A stretch of 64,000 nt of DNA, taken from the NCBI GenBank assembly GCA_023362775.1, contig JALMGJ010000062.1:648501-712500 (forward strand). The letters run 5' to 3'. The notes under the pieces were generated by a model. It saw only the letters and a list, made by a program, of their open reading frames with translations. It ran no database searches and had not been told where the DNA came from. Shown here one piece after another: positions 1 through 9,896 of this stretch; position 1 is the first letter of the stretch, and each line of letters starts with the position of its first letter. The position numbers and the translations under genes are program-made. Origin of the DNA: Charina bottae. Taxonomy: Eukaryota; Chordata; Lepidosauria; Squamata; Charinaidae.

Positions 1-79
1 GGAGAAGCCACGGGAAGGTAAAGAGACAATAATATTTCATTTTTCTTTTTCTTTTTCTTTTCTTTTTTTTTCCTTGTTG

Positions 80-395
80 TCAAATTGAGATGTGAGTTGC
101 TCTCCCCCCCCCCCCCCTTTCACTGCTGGAATGTTTAAGGGTTGGATAGAGAGAGACACGGAGAGAAACAGTGGCATTTAGAGCTAGGTCCCTGCAGGTA
201 GCGCGTGGGTGGTCTCTCGATGAACCACAGATGATGGGGAGGAAGCCGTGGGTGGCGCGAACCCACCCTTTGCCCATTAGAAGACGCGGCGTGTCACTAG
301 GCAGCCTTCCAGCAAGGTCTGCCAGGACGGAGGGCCTTGACCAAGCGACCCTCTTGGGGGGTGGGCAACCCACATACTTTAGTTCTCGCCCTCTA
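80..395. other. Unassigned 5' flank with C homopolymer
   Basis: A pyrimidine-rich stretch and a run of about 15 C bases precede ordinary-looking sequence up to the first MITE. Short open frames cross it on both strands, but none resembles a known protein and none carries a domain motif. I see no gene. Confidence 0.4.
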
Positions 396-785
396 CAGGT
401 AGTCCTCGCTTAATGACCACAATTGGGACCGGAATTTTGGTTGCTAAGCGAAGCGGTCATTAAGCGAATCCGACCCGATTTTACAACCTTTTTTGTGGCG
501 GCCGTTAAGTGAATCACTGTGGTCGTTATGCGAACCATGTGGTTCCCCGTTGATTTTGCTTGCCAGAAGCTGGCCGAGAAGGTCGAAAATGGCAATCACA
601 CGACCACGGCACGCTGTGACGATCATAAATGTGAACTGGTTGCCAAGAGCCCAAATCATGATCACATGACTGCGGGGACACTGCAACAGTTGTAAGTGTG
701 AGGACGGGTCATAAGTTGGTTTTTTCAGCACCGTCATAAGTCCGAACCGTCACTAAACGAATAGTTGTTAAGCGAGGACTACCTG
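396..785 (+). mobile_element. Tigger-like MITE, copy 1
   Basis: The 390-bp element starts CAGGTAGTCCTCGCTTAA and ends in the inverted complement of that sequence. It is flanked by TA on both sides, the target duplication expected of Tc1/mariner-superfamily transposons. The interior is full of short TTAAG/CGAATC motifs and has no transposase ORF, so the copy is non-autonomous. At least seven relatives lie in this window. Assignment to Tigger-like rather than another mariner lineage rests on the TIR style and is inference. Confidence 0.85.
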
Positions 786-920
786 TAATTTCTCTCCTCC
801 CATCTCCCTTTTTGGCACATTCCTTTCTCTTCTTCCATCAGTGCCCACTCATCTCTCTGTTCTGCCTCTCCATTTCTCCAGGTGGCTGTAGAAAGCAGGT
901 AGGGTAGAAACACGGATGAC

Positions 921-1168
921 TTTTTAGAAAAGAGATGTTCAGGACTGAATAGGCAGGCCTTCTGCTCAAGGAGGCCCAAGATCTGCTCCTGGTAGTCCAG
1001 CCTTGAGTTAGGATTCAGACACGTTCTTTTCCCCTACATCTCTCAGGTGGCCCCAGCGTGACGGATAAGTCTCAATCTTCAACTCTTCCCTGCCCCTTCC
1101 TCCCTTGAGTTTTTGTGAGGCTTTCGGCTGGCAAGCTGGGAACAAGCCTTTCCCAGGCCGGACAGAAC
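921..1168 (+). repeat. Left arm of 250-bp inverted repeat
   Basis: This segment recurs as its reverse complement at 2397-2650 with only scattered mismatches. The arms begin at a TTTTTTAGAAAAGAGATG-like edge and end at the GGCCGGACAGAAC edge. Sequence outside and inside the arms does not match. I do not recognise the arm as a known transposon terminus, so an inverted local duplication is the simplest reading. Confidence 0.8.
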
Positions 1169-1214
1169 TGTTGTGTAAACACAGAGCAGGTCCTTTTTTT
1201 CTGTCTCTATATCT

Positions 1215-1671
1215 CAAGGCCATTAAAGCTATGGTTTTCCCAGTAGTAATGTATGGCTGTGAGAGTTGGACCATAAGGAAGGCTGAGCGCTGAAGAATTT
1301 ATGCTTTCGAACTGTGGTGCTGGAGAAGACTCTTGAGAGTCCCTTGGACTGCAAGGAGGTCAAACCAGTCAATCCTAAAGGAAATCAACCCTGACTGCTC
1401 ACTGGAAGGACAGATGCTGAAGCTGAAGCTCAAATACTTTGGCCACCTAATGCGAAGGGAGGACTCCCTGGAAAAGACCCTGATGCTGGGAAAGACTGAG
1501 GGCAAAAGGAGAGGGGGACGGCAGAGGATGAGATGGTTAGATAGCCTCACCGATGTAATGAACATGAATTTGAGTAAACTCCGAGAGACAGTGGAGGACA
1601 GGAAGGCCTGGCATGCTATGGTTCATGAGGTCACGAAGAGTCGGACACAACTAAATGACTGAACAACAACA
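1215..1671 (+). mobile_element. BovB (RTE) LINE, 5'-truncated 3' end
   Basis: The segment encodes the C-terminal region of the BovB ORF2 protein (recognisable MVFPVVMYGCESWTIRKAE and LKYFGHLMRREDSLEKTLML segments) followed by the typical 3' end, an AGTCGGACACAACT block and a CAACAACAA tail. One frame is broken by a stop near 1291 and resumes from 1333. It sits in the spacer of the inverted repeat 921-2650. No RT active site is present, so this is a dead 5'-truncated insertion. Confidence 0.9.
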
Positions 1672-2396
1672 ATCTCAAAGCCAGGAAGGGAACAAGCGAA
1701 TTCCTGTTGACTCAAGAAGGTGGGGGTAAAAGGCCCACAATTCAAATCCTGGAGCAGACATATGTGGAAAGCTTGATTTTTGAGTTTTACACTCGACTGC
1801 TCTTACGCATCTCTATGGTGTCTATCTTGTCTGCAATTTCTTAAGCTGCTGCTGCTGCTTACGGAGTTGAGTTTCTGGAGAGCCATGATTTATTGCCATG
1901 CCTCTTCTGTCCCATCAGCTGAAAGAGAGTTGGTGGGCAGACATCTCAAGCTTGTCTTTCTATGATGCATCAAAGCCCCCCCCCCAAAAAAGGGAGAGAT
2001 GGGGACCCCCAGAGCAAAGATCTAATTTAAAATAAAAATAAACCACTGTTAAGGTGAGTTGGATTCCTAGTGTCTTAATGAACATACTCAGGTAATTTCT
2101 TGGCTGTGGTATACAAACCTTTTGCCAACTTCCTTGTGGGATTCCCCCCCCCCCCCCAACTTTCCGTCCTGGGATTTCTGGAGGTCCCTCATCAAAATAC
2201 CAGCCAGGTCTCAAGCTGAGGAGGAGGTTGGCCGAATCAACGTTTGCATTCAATGACAAAGTAACTCTTCTGACCTTGAAGGGCACCGGTGTGGCCGAGG
2301 TAGCCCACAGTCTCCGACTTGCCGTAGAGCAGGGCTGGGCCACTGGGGCGGAAGGACCAGTGGTCCGTGTTGGCAACAATGGAGAAAGGACGGTTG

Positions 2397-2650
2397 GTTC
2401 TGTCCGGCCTGGGAAAGTCTTGTTCAGTGTTCCCACCTTGCCAGCCTAAAGCCTCACAAAAACTCGAGGGAGACAGGGGCAGGGAAGAGTTGAAGATTCA
2501 GACTTATCCGTCAGGCTGGGGCCACCTGAGAGATGTAGGGGAAAAGAACGTGTCTGAATCCTAACTCAAGTCTGGACTACCAGGAGCAGATCTTGGGCCT
2601 CCTTGAGCAGAAGGCCTGCCTATTCAATCCGGAACATCTCTTTTCTAAAA
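2397..2650 (-). repeat. Right arm of 250-bp inverted repeat
   Basis: Reverse complement of 921-1168, separated from it by about 1.2 kb that includes a BovB fragment. Between 1672 and 2396 I see a G/C homopolymer run and no recognisable gene. Confidence 0.8.
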
Positions 2651-3518
2651 AAAGAGCATGCTTCCTTGGGGTTGGGCTACTGTCTCCCCAAGTTCTTTGG
2701 GCCCCTCGCTTGTGGATGCTGGGGGGTTAATCCCAGGGCCGTGTGCCCAGCGGCCTTTGATCAAACCGTTGTCAGCAAGGCTGGGAGCTGATAAGGAACA
2801 TGGGGTAATTAGGAACCTGCCAGAAATGGGGCGTTAATAGAAGTGTTATTAGAGGATTTATGGAGAATGTAAGAGGCTGTCTATGCTCGGGCAAATGCTG
2901 CATCTGCTTAAGAGCAGTAATTGCCTGTTATCGTGCAGCTTCTGATGAGAGACAAGGAGAGACAGCAGACAAACGAAGGAAGGAAGGAACGCGGGTGAAG
3001 ATTCTGTTTGCCGTTCCAGTCAGGAGAGTTTAATAAATCCTCAATGGTGAGAGTGGAGGGGGGTCTCTTTGGGGGTGCAGACTGTGTGACCCTTGCAGGG
3101 AAGACACAGGTCAGGCAAACGATGTCACATGTTATCATTTGCATCCTTCGTCCAATTACGATGCCAACAGCACAAATGAGATAATTGGCTTTATTTACAC
3201 AACGGTGTCATGATGTCCGTGACACCCTCATGGCTTGAATGGGATGTTTACATCCCACGTTTCCAATATCTCGATACTAAAACCCGATCTGCGTAATGAG
3301 AAGCACTTAAGAGTAAAGGATTAGATGAAGCAATCACAGAAACGCAACAGGGAATGCTATTGAGATCCTCCTTGTTCAAATTTCTCCGAGTTTCAGATTT
3401 TCTAGACTGATTTGCCGTGTGGTGGAAATGGTTGCAGGGGAGGGATCCGGCCCCATTTCCCTCAAATGGGTAGGATTAAGAAACAGCTACTACTTAAAAA
3501 AATAGAAACAAAGCTGCT
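2651..3518. other. Unassigned spacer
   Basis: No repeat family, coding frame or RNA gene is recognisable. It ends at the target duplication of the full-length BovB. Confidence 0.4.
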
Positions 3519-3529
3519 GATAAGAAGAT
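3519..3529. repeat. Target-site duplication (left) of full-length BovB
   Basis: The 11-mer GATAAGAAGAT here is repeated exactly at 6757-6767, directly bounding the BovB insertion. Confidence 0.9.
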
Positions 3530-6500
3530 TTTTGTTGTTGTTTATTCGTTCAGTCGTTTCCGACTCTTCGTGACTTCATGGACCAGTCCACGCCAGAGCT
3601 TTCTGTCGGCCGTCACCATCCCCAGCTCCCCAATGGTTGAGTCCGTCACCTCCAGAATACCATCCATCCATCTTGCCCTTGGTCGGCCCCTCTTCCTTTT
3701 GCCTTCCACTTTTCCTAGCATCAGCTTCTTCTCCAGGGTATCCTGTCTTCTCATTATGTGGCCAAAGTACTTCAGTTTTGCCTTTAATATCATTCCCTCA
3801 AGTGAGCAGTCTGGCTTGATTTCCTGGAGTATGGACTGGTTTGATCTTCTTGCAGTCCAAGGCACTCTCAGAATTTTCCTCCAACACCACAGTTCAAAAG
3901 CATCTATCTTCCTTTGCTCAGCCTTCCTTATGGTCCAGCTCTCGCAGCCATAGGTTACTACAGGGAATACCATTGCTTTAACTATGCGGACCTTTGTTGT
4001 CAGTGTGATGTCTCTGCTCTTAACTATTTTATCAAGATTTGCCATTGCTCTCCTCCCAAGAAGTAGACGTCTTCTGATTTCCTGGCTGCAGTCAGCGTCT
4101 GCAGTAATCTTTGCGCCTAGAAATACAAAGTCTGTCACTGCCTCCACTTTTTCTCCCTCTATTTGCCAGTAATCAATCAAGCTCGTTGCCATAATCTTGG
4201 TTTTTTTGAGGTTTAACTGCAGCCCAGCTTTTGCACTTTCTTCTTTCACCTTCGTCATAAGGCTCCTCAACTCCTCCTCGCTTTCAGCCATCAAAGTGGT
4301 ATCATCTGCATATCTGAGATTGTTAATGTTTCTTCCAGCAATTTTAACTCCAGCCTTGGATTCCTCAAGCCCAGCATGTCGCATGATGTGTTCTGCGTAC
4401 AGGTTGAATAGGTAGGGTGAGAGTATACAGCCCTGCCGTACTCCTTTCCCAATCTTAAACCAGTCCGTTGTTCCGTGCTCTGTTCTTACTGTTGCTACTT
4501 GGTCGTTATACAGATTCCTCAGGAGGCAGACAAGATGACGTGGTATCCCCATACCACCAAGAACTTGCCACAATTTGTTATGATCCACACAGTCAAAGGC
4601 TTTAGAATAGTCAATAAAACAGAAATAGATGTTTTTCTGAAATTCCCTGGCTTTCTCCATTATCCAGCGGATATTGGCAATTTGGTCTCTAGTTCCTCTG
4701 CCTTTTCTAAACCCAGCTTGTACATCTGGCAATTCTCGCTCCATGAATTGCTGGAGTCTACCTTGCAAGATCTTGAGCATTACCTTACTGGCATGTGAAA
4801 TAAGTGCCACTGTTCGATAGTTTGAACATTCTTTAGTGCTTCCCTTTTTTGGTATGGGGATATAAGTTGATTTTTTCCAATCTGATGGCCATTCTTGTGT
4901 TTTCCAAATTTGCTGGCATATGGCATGCATCACCTTGACAGCATCATCTTGCAAGATTTTAAACAGTTCAGCTGGGATACCGTCGTCTCCTGCTGCCTTG
5001 TTATTAGCAATGCTTCTTAAGGCCCATTCAACCTCACTCTTCAGGATGTCTGGCTCTAACTCACTGACCACACCATCAAAGCTATCTCCAATATTATTAT
5101 CCTTCCTATACAGATCTTCCGTATATTCTTGCCACCTTTTCTTGATCTCTTCTGCTTCTGTTAGGTCCTTACCATCTTTGTTTTTGATCATACCCATTTT
5201 TGCCTGGAATTTACCTCCGATGTTTCTAATTTTCTGGAAGAGGTCTCTTGTCCTTCCTATCCTATTGTCTTCTTCCACTTCCGCACATTGCTTGTTTAAA
5301 AATAATTCCTTATCTCTTCTGGCTAACCTCTGGAATTTTGCATTTAATTGGGCATATCTCCCCCTATCACTATTGCCTTTTGCTTTCCTTCTTTCTTGGG
5401 CTACTTCCAGTGTTTCAGCAGACAGCCATCTTGCCTTCTTGGTTTTCTTTTTCTTTGGGACGTTTTTTGTTGCCGCCTCCTGAACAATGTTGCGAACTTC
5501 TGTCCATAGTTCTTCTGTGACCCTATCTACTAAATCTAGTCCCTTAAATCTATTCTTCACCTCCACTGCATATTCCTTAGGAATATTAGTGAGCTCATAT
5601 CTAACTGATCTGTGGGTCTTCCCTATTCTCTTTAGTCTGATTCTAAATTTTGCAATAAGAAGTTCGTGATCTGAACTACAGTCAGCTCCAGGTCTTGTTT
5701 TTACCGACTGTATAGATGTCCGCCACCTTTGGCTGCAAAGGATGTAGTCAATCTGATTTCGGTGTCAACCATCTGGTGAAGTCCATGTATAAAGTCGTCT
5801 TTTAGGTTGTTGGAAGAGAGTGTTTGTTATGCACAGTGAGTTGTCTTGGCAAAATTCTATCAGCCTATGTCCTGCTTCATTTTGTTCTCCCAGACCATGC
5901 TTGCCTGTAATTCCAGGTGTCGTCTGACTACCCACCTTAGCATTCCAGTCTCCTGTAATGAAAATAACATCTCTTTTTGGTGTATTATCTAGTAGGTGCT
6001 GCAGATCCTCATAGAACTGATCTACTTCTGCTTCTTCAGCATCTGTGGTTGGGGCGTATATTTGGATCACTGTGATGTTAAATGGCTTACCCTGAATTCG
6101 AATTGAGATCATTCTATCGTTTTTTGGATTGTATCCAAGCACTGCTTTAGCCACTTTATTATTAATTATGAAGGCTACTCCATTTCTTCTGTGGTCCTCT
6201 TGTCCACAGTAGTAGATCTGGTGGTCATCTGATGTGAAGTGACCCATCCCAGTCCATTTCAGTTCACTGACACCTAAAATGTCTATATTTAATCTTGACA
6301 TCTCACCAATAACCACATCCAATTTGCCCTGGCTCATAGATCTTACATTCCAGGTTCCTATGGTGTGTTGATCTTTAGAACATCGGATTCGTCGTTCACC
6401 ACCAGCACCGTCGGCCGCTAGCCGTCCTTTCGGCTTTGAGCTAGCTGCGTCATCACGTCTGGGGCTAGTTGAACGTATCCTCTGTTCCTCCCCAGTAGCA

Positions 6501-6756
6501 TTTTGACCATCTTCCGACCTGGGAGTCCCATCTTCCGATGGTATACCGACATATCTTTGGTTGTACTGATCCATTTAGTTTTCATGGCAAGAATACTGGG
6601 GTGGTTTGCCATTACCTTCCCCAGGGATCGTATTTAGTCTGACCTCTCTGCCACGACCTTCCCGTCTTGGGTGTCCCTTCACGGTTTAGCTCATGGTTTC
6701 ATTGAGGTGCTCAAGCTCCAGCACCACGACAAGGTAACGATCTCCTTTGCTGGAGG
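3530..6756 (-). mobile_element. Full-length RTE-BovB LINE retrotransposon
   Basis: The 3,227-bp minus-strand element is bounded by a perfect 11-bp target duplication. Its 3' end (at 3530 on the plus strand) shows the BovB tail with ACAACAACAA and the AGAGTCGGAAACGAC block. Its 5' end carries about 180 bp of leader before the ORF. The length matches the roughly 3.2 kb known for intact BovB. The single long ORF has one internal stop. Among the BovB pieces in the window this is the only one that reaches the 5' end, and it looks young because the frame is otherwise open. Confidence 0.95.
3542..6574 (-). pseudogene. BovB ORF2: APE endonuclease + reverse transcriptase, one premature stop
   Basis: The frame spans about 1,010 codons and encodes the BovB polyprotein that nicks target DNA and primes reverse transcription. 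The N-terminal part is an APE-type endonuclease: TWN at 74-76, SELKW with E104, QIYAP with Y173, GDWNAK with D209 and N211, and SDH at about 301-303. The reverse transcriptase follows: FRKGRGTRDQ, YSKAFDCVDH, GVRQGC at about 710 and the YADD catalytic motif at about 755-758. The C-terminal tail is conserved with the other BovB copies here. A TGA at 5765-5767 (codon 270) interrupts the endonuclease just before its SDH motif. I translated the 66 codons between that stop and the downstream open part and found the frame open and the sequence collinear, so no frameshift is needed. The start was taken at ATG 6574. Confidence 0.92.
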
Positions 6757-6881
6757 ATAAGAAGATGCAAGAGTTGATTTTAAAATCTGAAGGTTTCTGA
6801 AATAATGATAAGTATTTCCTCAATGTTTCTATGGACTATTATGAAAATAACAGATGGTGCAAAGCTGGTTATAAGATGTCT

Positions 6882-6920
<39 letters not shown>

Positions 6921-6957
6921 TTCATTCATTCATTCATTCATTCATTCATTCATTCAA
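6882..6957 (+). repeat. (ATTT)n(ATTC)n microsatellite
   Basis: Perfect tetranucleotide repeat that switches from TTTA to TTCA units midway. Confidence 0.95.
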
Positions 6958-7136
6958 TTTATATGACCAATTTATATGATTCAATTTATATTTAAAAAAA
7001 GGAACAACCACCAAGCAAACCTGTAACCTGTTACTAACCCTGATTTTGGGGAACCAAATTTGTAAAAGCAGATGTGCGCTCTCCACTTTGAGGCACCTGA
7101 TCTGAAAATGGTGGCGCTCATAGAATGTCCCTAGGC

Positions 7137-7530
7137 TAGGCTGACCATACGTCCAATTTTGAACGGGACAGTCCCGTCTTTTTAGCATTTTTCAACTGTC
7201 CCGTCGTTTTGATACAAATCTCAATTTTGTCCCGTTTTTTAAACCCGGTGGGAATGGTGCAGAAGGAGGATCCGAGCCGGAGCTGCCAATTGGAGGCAGC
7301 CCGGAGGAGGAAGCTCTCCCGCCTATCAGTGCACGGCAAAGGAGGGCGGGGTTTGCAGCCGGGAGCCAATTGCGCAGACCGGGGGCGGGGTTTGCAGACA
7401 GGAGCCAATTGTGCAGACCAGGGGGCGGGGACCCCTGTCTTTTTCATGAATACGGAATATTACATAAGACCCCGTCCCGTTTTGCCATCCCAATGTCCCG
7501 TTTTTGTCTCAAGGAAATATGGTCAGCCTA
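7137..7530 (+). mobile_element. hAT-type MITE with GC-box/CCAAT array
   Basis: The 394-bp element has inverted termini (TAGGCTGACCATACG at the left; the right end is the complement of a near-identical sequence) and a perfect 8-bp target duplication, CCCTAGGC, at 7129-7136 and 7531-7538. Eight-base duplications are diagnostic of hAT insertion. No transposase is encoded. Internally it holds two and a half copies of a roughly 41-bp unit with GGGGCGGGG and GGAGCCAAT that is also found in the MITEs at 47077 and 54756. Confidence 0.85.
7341..7435 (+). promoter_or_regulatory. Tandem GC-box + CCAAT-box modules
   Basis: Repeated units each contain a GC box (Sp1/KLF-type GGGCGGGG) followed about 15 bases later by AGCCAAT, which fits the NF-Y consensus. 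Whether they drive transcription is unknown; the motif matches are seen directly. Confidence 0.4.
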
Positions 7531-8075
7531 CCCTAGGCCAAATTTTGGAAGAGTAACCGAAGAAGCTCGGCTCTGATGGTGAATGAAGAAGGCATCTGAG
7601 GCTCTTGGGTGTTCTGCTCCGTCGCTGGCCCTGTCACGGCAAGGGCGAAGCAGCAGGAGCTGATGGATGTGGGCCTCGCGGACAGGGACGCCCTCCCGGT
7701 TCTACTCAACTCAATCTCTTCTAGCATGCCCGAGAGCCCCCAAAGACACCAGGGTTGGAGAGCCTGCTGGAAACCTCCTCGGTGCAGGGAGGCGCACCTC
7801 GTAAGCCCAGACGTGGCACCCTCCTTGCCCTTCCCCTTTCCAGCGGGGAGGAAACGTGTGGTTTTTCACCCGTTATCATGCGGCTTGGATTGCTGACTCA
7901 CTAAGGAAGGTTTTTATTTGGGGTTCAGCTCTGGATCTGAGTTTTGTGTTGGGCCGATGTGACAGAGAGTCATCATTTTAAAGATATATATTAGGTGCCG
8001 CCTGCGGAGAGTGACAATGTTTTTGTGGAATCAACCAAGTGTGGATTCCCCACTTGCAACCTCAGTGAAACCCCT

Positions 8076-8225
8076 TCCTTCCTTCCTTCCTTCCTTCCTT
8101 CCTTCCTTCCTTCCTTCCTTCCTTCCTTCCTTCCTTCCTCCCTCCCTCCCTCCCTCCCTCCCTCCCTCCCTCCCTCCCTCCCTCCCTCCCCCTTCCCCTT
8201 CCCCTTCCCCTTCCCCTTCCCCTTC
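8076..8225 (+). repeat. (CTTC)n / (CCCT)n / (CCCCTT)n polypyrimidine
   Basis: Three successive simple-repeat blocks run directly into the GC-rich duplicated segment at 8226. Open frames across it (poly Ser/Pro/Leu) are artefacts of the repeat. Confidence 0.95.
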
Positions 8226-8515
8226 GCGGCGGCTGTGGCCGTGGCGTGAGCGGGCGCCCTCCCCGCCGCCGATCACGTGAGCGCGGCCTTCCCTGTGGGC
8301 CTTCCCGGCCGGACTGACTGTTGGGTTTTCCCACGGATGACTTTGGTGGGCGGCGGTTTTGCCGGTGGGCGTGTTGTTGTTTTTTGTTGCGTTTCTCCAG
8401 TCAGGAGTGTTTTTTGTTGTCTTCATTCCCGTGAGCCCGGCCGCCCGTTCCCACTAGGGGCGCGCCAGGGCCAGTTATAGGAGGGTTTTAACCAATAAAA
8501 AATTGTGTCGTTTCC
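8226..8515 (+). repeat. Copy A of duplicated terminal-exon/3' UTR segment
   Basis: About 290 bp that reappear with a small number of substitutions at 8756-9046. It keeps the last codons of the frame described at 8573-8810 (ending WRERAPSPPPIT and TGA at 8278-8280) and the downstream UTR with an AATAAA signal at 8494-8499. The coding part upstream of its first codons is missing and is replaced by simple repeat. Confidence 0.85.
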
Positions 8516-8556
8516 TTCCCCTTCCCCTTCCCCTTCCCCTTCCCCTTCCCCTCTTT
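8510..8556 (+). repeat. (CCCCTT)n microsatellite
   Basis: Hexanucleotide pyrimidine repeat immediately upstream of the coding remnant. It mirrors the repeat upstream of copy A. Confidence 0.9.
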
Positions 8557-8572
8557 CCTCGCCCTGGTCAAC

Positions 8573-8810
8573 GCTGAGGCTCCTGAACTATCTCGTCCTC
8601 CACGCGCTGTGCCAGCTCCGGACTCGGCACCTGCGCGTGGAGCGGGCCGGTGGCGCCCTGCCAGTGGACTGGGCGTCGGAGGAGGCAGAGCGCATCGCCG
8701 ACTGGGCGGCCTGGATCCGTGCCGCCGAGCGCGAGCGGCTGCCCGAGGGGCGCTGGCGGCGGCTGTGGCCATGGCGTGAGCGGGCGCCCTCCCCGCCGCC
8801 GATCACGTGA
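8573..8810 (+). CDS. GC-rich C-terminal coding fragment, protein not recognised
   Basis: About 78 codons stay open to TGA at 8808-8810, with third positions overwhelmingly G or C (about 88% by my count). That is strongly coding-like and unlike neighbouring sequence. The product begins TLRLLNYLVLHALCQLRT, continues through a charged helix-like stretch (WASEEAERIADWAAWIRAAE) and ends in a short basic/proline tail. I do not recognise the family. A UTR and an AATAAA at 9025-9030 follow, as in a terminal exon. No start codon of its own is convincing; the nearest in-frame ATG lies in the simple repeat. A splice acceptor may be the CTGAG at about 8571, with the pyrimidine repeat acting as its tract. 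Alternatives are a last exon of a real gene or a 5'-truncated retrocopy. Confidence 0.45.
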
Positions 8811-9046
8811 GCGCGGCCTTCCCTGTGGGCCTTCCCGGCCGGACTGACTCTGGGGTTTTCCCAAGGATGACTTTGGTGGGCGGCGGTTTTGCCGGTGGGC
8901 GTGTGGGGTTTTTTTTGTTGCGTTACTCCAGTCAGGAGTGTTTTTTGTTGTCTTCATTCCCGTGGGCCCGGCCGCCCGTTCCCACTGGGGGCGTGCCAGG
9001 GCCGGTTGTAGGAGGGTTTTAACCAATAAAAAATCGTGTCGTTTCC
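8756..9046 (+). repeat. Copy B of duplicated terminal-exon/3' UTR segment
   Basis: Matches 8226-8515 nearly base for base, including AATAAA (9025-9030). Its last 20 bases, around TAAAAAATCGTGTCG, are repeated once more at 9047-9066, so the duplication edge lies just past the poly(A) signal. Confidence 0.85.
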
Positions 9047-9061
9047 TAAAAAATCGTGTCG

Positions 9062-9896
9062 TTTCCTCCTTCTCCTCCTCCTCCTTCCTTCTTTCTTCCT
9101 TCTCCTCCTCCTCCTTCCTTCTTCCTTCTCTTCCTCCTCCTTCCTTCCTTTCTTCCTTCTACTCCTCCTCCTTCCTTCCTTTCTTCCTTCTACTCCTCCT
9201 TCCCCTTCTCCTCCCTCCTCCTCCTCCCTTCTTTCCTCCTCCTCCTCCTCCCTTCTTTCCTCCTTCTCCTTCCCCTCCCCTCCCCCTCCCTTCTTTCCTC
9301 CTCCTCCTTCCTTCTTTCTTCCTTCTCTTCCTCCTCCTTCCTTCTTTCTTCTTTCTTCCTTCTCCTCCTCCTCCATTCTTTCTTCCTTCTCTTCCTCCTC
9401 CTTCCTTCTTTCTTCCTTCTACTCCTCCTTCCCCTTCCTTCTACTCCTCCTTCCCCTTCCTTCTTTCTTCCTTCTCTTCCTCCTCCTTCCTTCTTTCTTC
9501 CTTCTCTTCCTCCTCCTTCCTTCTTTCTTCTTTCTTCCTTCTCCTCTTCCTCCATTCTTTCTTCCTTCTCTTCCTCCTCCTTCCTTCTTTCTTCCTTCTA
9601 CTCCTCCTTCTCCTTCCCCTCCCCTCCCCCTCCCTTCTTTCCTCCTCCTCCTTCCTTCTTTCTTCCTTCTCTTCCTCCTCCTTCCTTCTTTCTTCCTTCT
9701 CCTCCTCCTCCTTCCTTCTTTCTTCCTTCTCTTCCTCCTCCTTCCTTCTTTCTTCCTTCTACTCCTCCTTCCCCTTCTCCTCCCTCCTTCTCCTCCCTTC
9801 CCCCCTCCTCCTCCTCCTCCTCCTCCTCCTCCTCCTCCTCCTCCTCCCATCTTTCCTCCTCCCTCTCCCTTCTTTCCTCCTCCTTCCTTCCCATAA
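9062..9896 (+). repeat. 835-bp polypyrimidine higher-order repeat
   Basis: Uninterrupted C/T-rich tract (with rare A) built from variants of a roughly 30-bp unit around CTTCTTTCTTCCTTCTCTTC plus CCTCCTCCT blocks, ending in (CCT)n. All open frames in it, up to 371 codons, are low-complexity artefacts. Such mirror-like purine/pyrimidine tracts can adopt triplex DNA; that is general knowledge, not shown here. Confidence 0.95.

Noticed and set aside
4920..5483. 187-codon plus-strand frame over the BovB copy
   Set aside because: Antisense shadow of BovB ORF2, with no independent protein features.
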